This document shows, piece after piece, positions 1-4,331 of a DNA stretch of 10,729 nucleotides; within the stretch, counting starts at the first letter, position 1; the number at the start of each line of letters is the position of its first letter. A program made the translations under genes and the position numbers. The notes below the pieces were generated by a model. The model saw only the letters and a program-made list of their open reading frames with translations. It made no database searches and was not told the DNA's origin. The stretch comes from Gammaproteobacteria bacterium (GTDB taxonomy: Bacteria > Pseudomonadota > Gammaproteobacteria > Pseudomonadales > Pseudohongiellaceae): the NCBI GenBank assembly GCA_002684935.1, contig NYWC01000125.1, positions 1-10,729 of the forward strand. The letters run 5' to 3'.

Positions 1-35
1 AGATAGTCGGCGAGGATTGGAGCTGGTCTATTCAT
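1..35 (-). CDS. 5' end of a divergent minus-strand gene (partial)
   Basis: The minus strand has an ATG at 35-33 followed by an open frame to the window edge, reading MNRPAPILADY. An AGGAA ribosome binding site lies about eight bases upstream of it, and a near-consensus promoter lies further upstream on the same strand. Only 11 codons are visible, so no family can be named. In phages of this layout the divergent unit often carries replication or early genes, but nothing here shows that. The call rests on the start signals, not on coding statistics, and the gene could be spurious. Confidence 0.5.
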   Translation of the reverse strand, partial: MNRPAPILADY

Positions 36-91
36 CTTGTCGTTTCCTGTTTGTTTGACTGAATAATGGGGATTTCTCCCCCGTCGGCTGG

Positions 92-122
92 ATTATAGGC
101 ACAGGTTGGTATCAACCGTCAA
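92..122 (-). promoter_or_regulatory. Candidate sigma-70 promoter for the minus-strand gene
   Basis: Read on the minus strand, TTGACG (122-117) and a perfect TATAAT (97-92) are separated by 19 bases. The -10 is consensus and the -35 matches five of six positions. The spacer is two bases longer than the optimum of 17. Transcription would start near 85, leaving a leader of about 50 bases before the ATG at 35. That leader contains a five-base-pair hairpin (68-81). Confidence 0.5.
104..117. repeat. Inverted repeat (operator-like dyad) between divergent promoters
   Basis: GGTTG-GTAT-CAACC is a perfect five-base inverted repeat with a four-base centre. It covers the plus-strand -35 and abuts the minus-strand -35. 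A second small dyad, CCGT-CA-ACGG (116-125), follows directly. The position suits a repressor or activator site controlling both promoters. The arms are short enough to occur by chance. Confidence 0.35.
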
Positions 123-134
123 CGGGTTTAGAAT
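106..134 (+). promoter_or_regulatory. Candidate sigma-70 promoter for the packaging operon
   Basis: TTGGTA (106-111) and TAGAAT (129-134) are separated by exactly 17 bases. The -10 matches five of six consensus positions and the -35 four of six. It would start transcription near 141, just before the small terminase gene. It overlaps the minus-strand promoter, so the two would compete for polymerase. It is weaker than its partner on sequence alone. Phage late genes may instead need an activator or a phage polymerase. Confidence 0.35.
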
Positions 135-185
135 ACGGGCACGAAATAATTTTTTTTGGCGGCGAAAAATCCCCACCCCAAATTA

Positions 186-728
186 ATGCCGGCTCATGTA
201 GACGACGATAAAGAACCAAAAGGTATTGAAGTGCTTGATGCAGCAATGGAAGTGACAGAAGAACCAACAGGCAAAGGCATTGGATGGACTTCCCAGATCG
301 GAGGTCTCAACCATCGTCAGGCTCTCTTCGTTAGCCATTACCTCGAACACGGCAATGGAACCAAAGCAGCCACAGATGCCGGTTACAGCCACGCTGATGT
401 GCATGCCAGCAGGTTGCTAAGGAACGCCAAGGTAAGGTCGGCAATTCAGCACCAACGCAACGCCCTGATGGTCAAGACGCAGAAGAAGGGTGATGTCGTG
501 ATTGAGCGGTTGTGGAGAGAAGCGGAGAACATGGAGAACTCCGAAGCCGTCAGGGTTCGAGCCCTTGAGCTGCTGGGCAAGGTTCACGGCATCTATGAAG
601 CAGAAAAGAAAGAGATCTCGGTGTTTGGCGGCTCGTTTTTAGCTGATCTTGACCTTTCGGACATAGAAGAGGTGGACTTGTTGCAAGAAAGCCCTGTCGA
701 ATCAATAGGTTACGAAGGCGACGTTTAA
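186..728 (+). CDS. terS: Terminase small subunit (Terminase_2-like)
   Basis: The small terminase recognises the packaging site on phage DNA and loads the large-subunit motor. The segment at about residues 41-87 carries the family pattern LNHRQALFVSHYL, then GTKAATDAGY, then a helix with SRLLRNAKVRSAI. This is the N-terminal helix-turn-helix of Terminase_2 proteins. A helical part (VRVRALELLGKVHGI) probably drives oligomerisation, and the acidic tail probably meets the large subunit. The length of 180 residues is normal. The start is uncertain: ATG 186 is used, but it has no Shine-Dalgarno sequence. TTG 156 after a run of eight T's would add ten residues, and ATG 246 would remove twenty. It is the first gene of the plus-strand operon, and its large-subunit partner lies 2 kb downstream. 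Confidence 0.88.
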   Translation: MPAHVDDDKEPKGIEVLDAAMEVTEEPTGKGIGWTSQIGGLNHRQALFVSHYLEHGNGTKAATDAGYSHADVHASRLLRNAKVRSAIQHQRNALMVKTQKKGDVVIERLWREAENMENSEAVRVRALELLGKVHGIYEAEKKEISVFGGSFLADLDLSDIEEVDLLQESPVESIGYEGDV

Positions 729-729
729 T

Positions 730-1059
730 ATGAGACATATTAAGTGCCACCAATCCACCGCCCAATCGCGCCATAAAAGGCACCGCGGCATGCGCCCGAT
801 CAAAGGGCGATTCGGGGCAGGGGGGCATAGGAGAATCGATGGGGCGGACGGCAAAATATCATGGCTCCATGGAGACAATCCCCCGATCTGGCGCACGATT
901 TCAGCAATCCTTCTCCTCACCCTAGCCACTGGCTGTGCTGGTGGAGGCAGGAGTCAGTGGGATTACTACTCTCCTGAGCATGTGCAGTGCGCGGACATCC
1001 AGATCAAGTTATGCCGGCAATACGGACCTCATCTTATTTGCGGGTGTCGTAAGAAATGA
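730..1059 (+). CDS. Small cysteine-rich lipoprotein
   Basis: The frame opens one base after the small terminase stop. Residues about 54-68 form a hydrophobic signal segment (ISAILLLTLATG) ending in a lipobox-like LATGC, with the cysteine at residue 69. The predicted mature protein is about 41 residues and has four further cysteines, in HVQC, KLC and LICGC, suggesting disulfides in the periplasm. The region before the signal segment is odd: about 53 residues rich in Arg and His, unusually long for a lipoprotein. ATG 790, with AAAAGG about ten bases upstream, would shorten it to about 33 residues. The function is not recognised. An outer-membrane lysis partner (o-spanin-like) or a superinfection-exclusion lipoprotein is possible. 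The proline-rich character of classical Rz1 is absent. Confidence 0.6.
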   Translation: MRHIKCHQSTAQSRHKRHRGMRPIKGRFGAGGHRRIDGADGKISWLHGDNPPIWRTISAILLLTLATGCAGGGRSQWDYYSPEHVQCADIQIKLCRQYGPHLICGCRKK

Positions 1060-1181
1060 GGAAGCGTGATGTGGCTGCCTTCTACCTAATTGCAGCCCTG
1101 ATCCTCCTTTGTTGGGGGTGGGGGGTGCTTTTTAGGAGGGGGGCGGTCTTTCTGAGAGTACCTACACACAGGAGTACATAG
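1056..1181 (+). CDS. 41-residue single-pass membrane protein
   Basis: The ATG at 1056 overlaps the lipoprotein stop as ATGA, the usual sign of translational coupling. The product starts with a basic stretch (MRKRD), followed by one hydrophobic segment at about residues 6-26 (VAAFYLIAALILLCWGWGVLF). It ends in an Arg-rich tail. Its stop shares a base with the GTG of the next gene. The size and topology would suit a minimal holin-like or other small membrane-active protein, but no family is recognised. The coding strand has three G runs (five, six and six) within 30 bases, a place where slippage could break the frame. The call rests on the overlaps at both ends and the clear membrane segment. 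Confidence 0.55.
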   Translation: MRKRDVAAFYLIAALILLCWGWGVLFRRGAVFLRVPTHRST

Positions 1182-1327
1182 TGTCTTTATACAAAAACAT
1201 CCATAAGCGCCGAGCATCAGGCAAGAAGATGCGGAAAGCTGGAGATCCAGGGGCGCCCACGGCTAAGGACTTCAAGAACGCAGCTAAGACGGCTAAGAAG
1301 CCTGTTAAGAAGAGGGCTAAGAAGTGA
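1181..1327 (+). CDS. Small lysine-rich conserved phage protein (48 aa)
   Basis: The start is GTG 1181, with AGGAG six bases upstream (1170-1174), so a non-ATG start is well supported. The product begins SLYKNIHKRRASGKKMRKAG and continues through APTAKDF to an alanine- and lysine-rich tail with KTAKKPVKKRAKK. I recall short proteins with this LYKNIH, KMRKxG, PTAxxF pattern from many uncultured marine phage genomes, always of unknown function. The strong positive charge would suit DNA or RNA binding, or a minor virion component. The DNA of the tail repeats GCTAAGA-like units, a low-complexity pattern due to the amino acid composition. It is tightly packed between its neighbours, overlapping both. 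Confidence 0.75.
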   Translation: MSLYKNIHKRRASGKKMRKAGDPGAPTAKDFKNAAKTAKKPVKKRAKK

Positions 1328-1575
1328 AGCCAGCCAGAGGTAAAGCTCGCGTAAAGGTCACTGCGTCGGGCAAGAAGGTCTCCTATGGGCAAGCTGGTAA
1401 GGCTAAGGACGGCGGTAAGCGAGTTAAGCCAGGTACTGCTAAGGGTGATAGCTACTGTGCCCGATCACTCGGGATCAAGAAGCGGTTACCCAAGAAGAAG
1501 CAGAACGATCCCAACACGCCAAACAATTTGTCTCGTAAACGCTGGAAGTGTTCCGGCTCTAAATCAAGGAAGTGA
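1324..1575 (+). CDS. Conserved basic phage protein with YCARS and WKCSGS motifs
   Basis: The start is GTG 1324, overlapping the previous stop as GTGA. The 83-residue product has a basic N-terminus with VTASGKKVSYGQAGKAK, then KPGTAKGDSYCARS at about residues 35-48. It ends with DPNTPNNLSRKRWKCSGSKS. The block with two cysteines, SYCARS and LSRKRWKC, is one I recognise from small proteins of many marine phages. Its function is not known to me. The two cysteines are too few for a classical zinc site unless the protein dimerises. The strong positive charge suggests nucleic acid contact, which is inference only. The alternative ATG 1385 frame through this gene lacks these motifs and is rejected. 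Confidence 0.8.
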   Translation: MKPARGKARVKVTASGKKVSYGQAGKAKDGGKRVKPGTAKGDSYCARSLGIKKRLPKKKQNDPNTPNNLSRKRWKCSGSKSRK

Positions 1576-1576
1576 T

Positions 1577-1675
1577 ATGCCAAACGTAAAAGGAAAGAAG
1601 TACCCGTACACCAAGGCTGGAAAGGCTGCGGCTAGGCGAGCGATGAACAAGAACAAAAAGAAGACTGCGAGATGA
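1577..1675 (+). CDS. 32-residue basic phage protein (MPNVKGKKYPYT type)
   Basis: ATG 1577 lies one base after the previous stop, with an AAGGAAG ribosome binding site 4-5 bases upstream. The whole product is a short positively charged peptide with YPYTKAGKAAARRAM and a KNKKKTAR tail. Short phage proteins starting MPxVGKKxFxYTxxG are common in marine phages, and this matches that pattern. The role is unknown. The stop overlaps the next start as ATGA. The gene is easily missed by length cut-offs, but the ribosome binding site, the coupling and the family pattern all support it. Confidence 0.7.
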   Translation: MPNVKGKKYPYTKAGKAAARRAMNKNKKKTAR

Positions 1676-1821
1676 AGAAGAGTCGCTGCGACCACAGAGA
1701 GACGCTCTACGGTAAGGGCGATATGCGTAGACCCATGGACACCAAGAAGTTTGGTGACAACTACGACCGCATATTCGCTAAGAAGAGGGAGCGTAAAGAT
1801 GCCGACACTGTCACTCGATAG
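1672..1821 (+). CDS. 49-residue conserved phage protein (RRPMDTKKFGDNYDRIF motif)
   Basis: ATG 1672 overlaps the previous stop as ATGA. The product has a central GDMRRPMDTKKFGDNYDRIF stretch followed by a basic AKKRERK segment. I recall phage proteins with a similar RRPMDxKxFGxxYDxIFGKK core and unknown function. The last eight codons overlap the start of the DUF5675 gene (1799) in another frame, and its ribosome binding site lies inside this gene. It is the fourth of four tiny basic genes that are chained by overlaps or one-base gaps and so are probably translated together. Confidence 0.65.
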   Translation: MKKSRCDHRETLYGKGDMRRPMDTKKFGDNYDRIFAKKRERKDADTVTR

Positions 1822-2209
1822 GTTTGCCTATCACCCGACAGGGACTCTAGGGGTGCTTCAGGCGTCCGTAGCGCACTTCTACACAGTGGAAAAGCCGTGG
1901 GAGGACAATACCCCCTTTAAGAGTTGTATCCCCGAAGGCGAGTATCCGATGACTTGGGAGAACAGTCCCAAGTTTGGGATGTGCTGGCATGTCAATGATG
2001 TGCCAGATCGCACTCATATTCTTATCCATGTTGGTAACACACCGCGGGATGTTGTGGGTTGTATTGCTGTAGGTAGGTCTTTGCTGGGGGATTCAATCGG
2101 CGTTGCGGAGAGCAGGAAGGCGATGTCAGACCTTGAAAGCATTACGGGAGGTGCTGATTGGACTCTCAAAGTCGGGTTTGTAAAAGATGTCGCGTTGACA
2201 AAAGCATAG
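1799..2209 (+). CDS. DUF5675 family phage protein
   Basis: The start is ATG 1799 with a GAGGGA ribosome binding site about eight bases upstream. The 136-residue product shows the DUF5675 pattern: an N-terminal beta strand pair with TLGVL, then FYTVEKPW at about 27-34 and SCIPEGEYP at 42-50. PKFG follows at 57-60, and ILIHVGNTPRDVVGCIAVG at about 74-92. The family is widespread in phages and has no function known to me. The conserved His77 and Cys88 in an IHxGN...GCI arrangement recall the HG...GC motif of YkuD L,D-transpeptidases, but the spacing is shorter and the link is my inference. The 3' end is overlapped by 52 bases by the HNH gene, so the last dozen residues may not be ancestral. Confidence 0.8.
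   Translation: MPTLSLDRFAYHPTGTLGVLQASVAHFYTVEKPWEDNTPFKSCIPEGEYPMTWENSPKFGMCWHVNDVPDRTHILIHVGNTPRDVVGCIAVGRSLLGDSIGVAESRKAMSDLESITGGADWTLKVGFVKDVALTKA
2147..2151 (+). promoter_or_regulatory. Strong ribosome binding site fixing a TTG start
   Basis: GGAGG at 2147-2151, within GGGAGGT, lies six bases before TTG 2158 inside the DUF5675 coding frame. It makes TTG 2158 the best start for the HNH gene. No ATG in that frame lies before the first zinc-finger cysteine. Confidence 0.65.
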
Positions 2210-2631
2210 AGGAGTTTCGGGAGAATCGACTCACCTGCAAGACCTGTGAGCATAAGCGCAATAAAAGCCAATGGTCCGAGCCAGAAGGCTTTTTTAAGTA
2301 TTTGATCAAGTCTACCCAGACCAACGCTAAGACCCGCAAGTTAGTCCATGAGATCACCGTACAGGACTTACGGGATCTCTATATAGAGCAAGCCGGTAGG
2401 TGTGGGATTACTGGACTGCCGATGACTACTGAATCTGCGCTTATGAGTAACGGGAGAAAAGGAACCAATCTGAGCATAGACCGGATTGATGTGGAGGTTG
2501 GGTACACCAAGGAAAATTTAGTACTTGTGTGTCAGGCGGTGAACTTGATGCGGCAGCAATTAAGTTACGGCGATTTGAGATTTTGGTGTGAGCTGATCCT
2601 TGATGGTCAGACACCCCGAAGAAGGGAGTGA
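2158..2631 (+). CDS. HNH-type endonuclease with N-terminal zinc finger
   Basis: The product has 157 residues. The N-terminus has two CxxC pairs (C8/C11 and C27/C30), a zinc ribbon typical of phage HNH enzymes. A C-terminal nuclease core follows, with CGITGLPM at 82-89, NLSIDRID at 104-111 and the helix GYTKENLVLVCQAVNLM at 115-131. This is the variant HNH pattern in which DRID stands where the classical histidine block lies, with Asn120 and Asn129 as later polar positions. Enzymes of this kind are often free-standing homing endonucleases that cut DNA lacking their gene. Some phages also use HNH proteins with terminase during packaging. The TTG start lies inside the preceding gene, and a structured gap follows. 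Both suggest an inserted mobile gene; activity is unproven. Confidence 0.82.
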   Translation: MDSQSRVCKRCRVDKSIEEFRENRLTCKTCEHKRNKSQWSEPEGFFKYLIKSTQTNAKTRKLVHEITVQDLRDLYIEQAGRCGITGLPMTTESALMSNGRKGTNLSIDRIDVEVGYTKENLVLVCQAVNLMRQQLSYGDLRFWCELILDGQTPRRRE

Positions 2632-2732
2632 CCCTAACGCCAGCGCTACATGGGGGATGGAGGAGCAGCGTTAACCTGGCGTAGGGTCAGTGTCGCGCAA
2701 GGAGATAAACGACGCTTAGAAGTATGGTCTAA
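2630..2732 (+). other. Structured intergenic RNA region (three stem-loops)
   Basis: This gap before the large terminase folds on inspection into three consecutive hairpins. The first pairs 2630-2647 with 2667-2688, with segments GACCCTA, CGCCAG and CGCT broken by bulges, 17 pairs in all. The second pairs GTGTCG (2690-2695) with CGACGC (2710-2715), including one wobble pair. Its loop exposes AAGGAG. The third pairs TTAGA (2716-2720) with TCTAA (2728-2732). No T tract follows, so it is not a simple terminator. It could be a translational control element, a processing site or a remnant of a mobile element. No energy calculation was possible here. Confidence 0.4.
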
Positions 2733-2750
2733 ACCACTTGGCGTTGCAAT

Positions 2751-4331
2751 ATGAACGACATCGAAAACGTCGCACGTTTACTGAAAAACGACTTTCCAAA
2801 GTATGCAAAAAACATACTGAAGGTCGTAACGAAAGAGGGACAGATACAGCCCTTCGATTTGAACCCAGGTCAGCTTGCTATCCACAAGCAGCTCGAAGAC
2901 CAGCTAAAGAAAACGGGGCGTATACGCGCTCTAGTATTAAAAGCCCGTCAGGTGGGGATATCCACCTATGTGGAGGGGCGATTCTTTTGGAGGATAACTC
3001 AGACTAAAAATGCAAACGCATTCGTACTTTCGCACTTGGCGGAATCAACTAACTCGATCTTTAACATGGTGCGCCACTTTTGGGAAAACGTACCTCATCC
3101 TGCCTTCAAGCCGCCTCTTGCTTCGCAGAGCGCACAGACGCTCGTTTTTGACGGGCTTAACTCCCGTTACAGAGTGGGAACGGCTAGAAGCACTCAAACG
3201 GGACGCGGACAAACAAACAGATTCGTCCACGGATCAGAAGTAGCGTTCTATCCTGCTGGCTCCGATATTGTCGCGGGACTCCTCCAAACCGTTGGTAACG
3301 TAGGCTCAGAGGTAATCCTAGAGTCTACGGCTAACGGAGCTGGCGGCTGGTTCTACGAACAATGCATGAAGTCCTTGCGGGGCGAAAGCGATTGGATTGT
3401 CTGCTTTGTTCCTTGGTACTGGATGCCGGAATATAGGCGTAAGCCTGATCCATATTTTAAGCGCAGCCCCGAGGAGGAAGAACTTGCGCGAAGGTATAAA
3501 TTAGACGATGCTCAACTTTGCTTCCGGCGGAGCAAGCTGGACGAGTTGGGTTCCACGGATTTATTCCGCCAAGAATATCCATCTACTCCGCTGGAGGCAT
3601 TCCTCACATCTGGTCGCTGTTTCGTAGAAGATGGCTGTCTGCAAAAGGCAGAAGAGAACTGCTATAGCTCTGATTTCTGCGGTGAATACAAAAACTCCGA
3701 GCTGATAGAGCGAGAGAGCGGTCCCTATAGGGAGTGGGATAACCCGCGGGATGAATCCTATGTAATCGGGGTGGATGTCGCAGAAGGGCTGGGGCATGGG
3801 GACTATTCATGCGCCCAGGTTCTAGATTCGATGGGACGGCAAGTCGCTTGCTGGCATGGGCACATAGACCCGTATCAGTACGCAGATTTGCTGTTAACGT
3901 TGGCTCAACGCTGGAATACAGCCTATCTTATCGTTGAAAGAAATAACCACGGTCTCACTACCCTCAGACGCCTTCAAGAGCTACAATATCCAAATCTGTT
4001 TATTGAATCTTCCGTAGATAACGCCTACGGTGATCGATTAACGAAAAGAGGCGGGTTTTTAACGACAAGTAAAACCAAGCCTCTTATCGTCGATAATCTG
4101 GCTGCATTGCTGCGCCAGAACGAGTCGGGCATCGCTGACATGGAACTCGTGTCGGAATGCCGAACTTATGTGATCGATGATAAGGGCGGAACGAACGCCC
4201 AGAGCGGTTGCTATGACGACCGGCTGATGGCTTACGCCATTGCACTACACGGATTACAGAGCCTCCCACGCCCCCGCGAAAGGACGGTAGCTAAGAGGTT
4301 CCAAGCTTTTGATCCGGCAGTAGGGTATTGA
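2751..4331 (+). CDS. terL: Terminase large subunit (packaging ATPase and nuclease)
   Basis: This is the motor that pumps DNA into the prohead and cuts the concatemer. The 526-residue protein has both domains. The ATPase domain has a Walker A variant LKARQVGIST (63-72), the acidic pair in VHGSEVAF (159-166) as Walker B and catalytic glutamate, and ILESTANG (189-196) as the coupling motif. The C-terminal RNase H-like nuclease has Asp342 in YVIGVDVAEG, Glu396 in YLIVERNNHG and Asp489/Asp490 in CYDDRLMAYA. All key residues are present, so the enzyme looks active. ATG 2751 is the only in-frame start after the last upstream stop that keeps the usual N-terminus, yet it has no Shine-Dalgarno sequence. 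An orphan AAGGAG lies about 47 bases upstream in a hairpin loop. The stop overlaps the portal start as TGATG. Confidence 0.95.
   Translation: MNDIENVARLLKNDFPKYAKNILKVVTKEGQIQPFDLNPGQLAIHKQLEDQLKKTGRIRALVLKARQVGISTYVEGRFFWRITQTKNANAFVLSHLAESTNSIFNMVRHFWENVPHPAFKPPLASQSAQTLVFDGLNSRYRVGTARSTQTGRGQTNRFVHGSEVAFYPAGSDIVAGLLQTVGNVGSEVILESTANGAGGWFYEQCMKSLRGESDWIVCFVPWYWMPEYRRKPDPYFKRSPEEEELARRYKLDDAQLCFRRSKLDELGSTDLFRQEYPSTPLEAFLTSGRCFVEDGCLQKAEENCYSSDFCGEYKNSELIERESGPYREWDNPRDESYVIGVDVAEGLGHGDYSCAQVLDSMGRQVACWHGHIDPYQYADLLLTLAQRWNTAYLIVERNNHGLTTLRRLQELQYPNLFIESSVDNAYGDRLTKRGGFLTTSKTKPLIVDNLAALLRQNESGIADMELVSECRTYVIDDKGGTNAQSGCYDDRLMAYAIALHGLQSLPRPRERTVAKRFQAFDPAVGY

Noticed and set aside
551..567. 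tRNA T-arm look-alike: CAGGG-TTCGAGC-CCTTG inside the small terminase gene
   Set aside because: It lies in a conserved coding helix of the terminase. No anticodon arm or acceptor stem was found around it, so there is no tRNA and no basis for an attachment site.
793..809. CGCCC-GATCAAA-GGGCG hairpin inside the lipoprotein gene
   Set aside because: A five-pair GC stem with no T tract is expected by chance in this G-rich stretch.
1256..1326. Tandem GCTAAGA-like DNA repeats
   Set aside because: They follow from repeated Ala-Lys codons in the basic protein tail and have no fixed period; not a CRISPR or iteron array.
1385..1675. 96-residue alternative frame starting inside the YCARS-motif gene
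   Set aside because: Its first two thirds are a shadow of a conserved gene. Only the last 32 codons, with their own ribosome binding site at 1577, look real.
2630..2732. Group I intron remnant next to the HNH gene
   Set aside because: AAGTATGGTCT loosely recalls the conserved P7 strand, but no matching partner strand or other core segment was found. The terL reading frame is whole with a normal N-terminus, so nothing is split.
2716..2732. tRNA anticodon arm (5 bp stem, 7 nt loop)
   Set aside because: The loop lacks the U expected before the anticodon, and no other tRNA arms surround it.
2807..2813. A_AAA_AAC slippery heptamer in the -1 register near the start of terL
   Set aside because: The shifted frame ends at 3007 without recognisable domains, and no stimulatory structure was seen. 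A chance run in Lys-Asn codons is more likely.
2738..3007. 89-residue frame across the terL start
   Set aside because: It runs over the conserved N-terminus of terL in another frame, and its Arg-rich composition is typical of a shadow frame.
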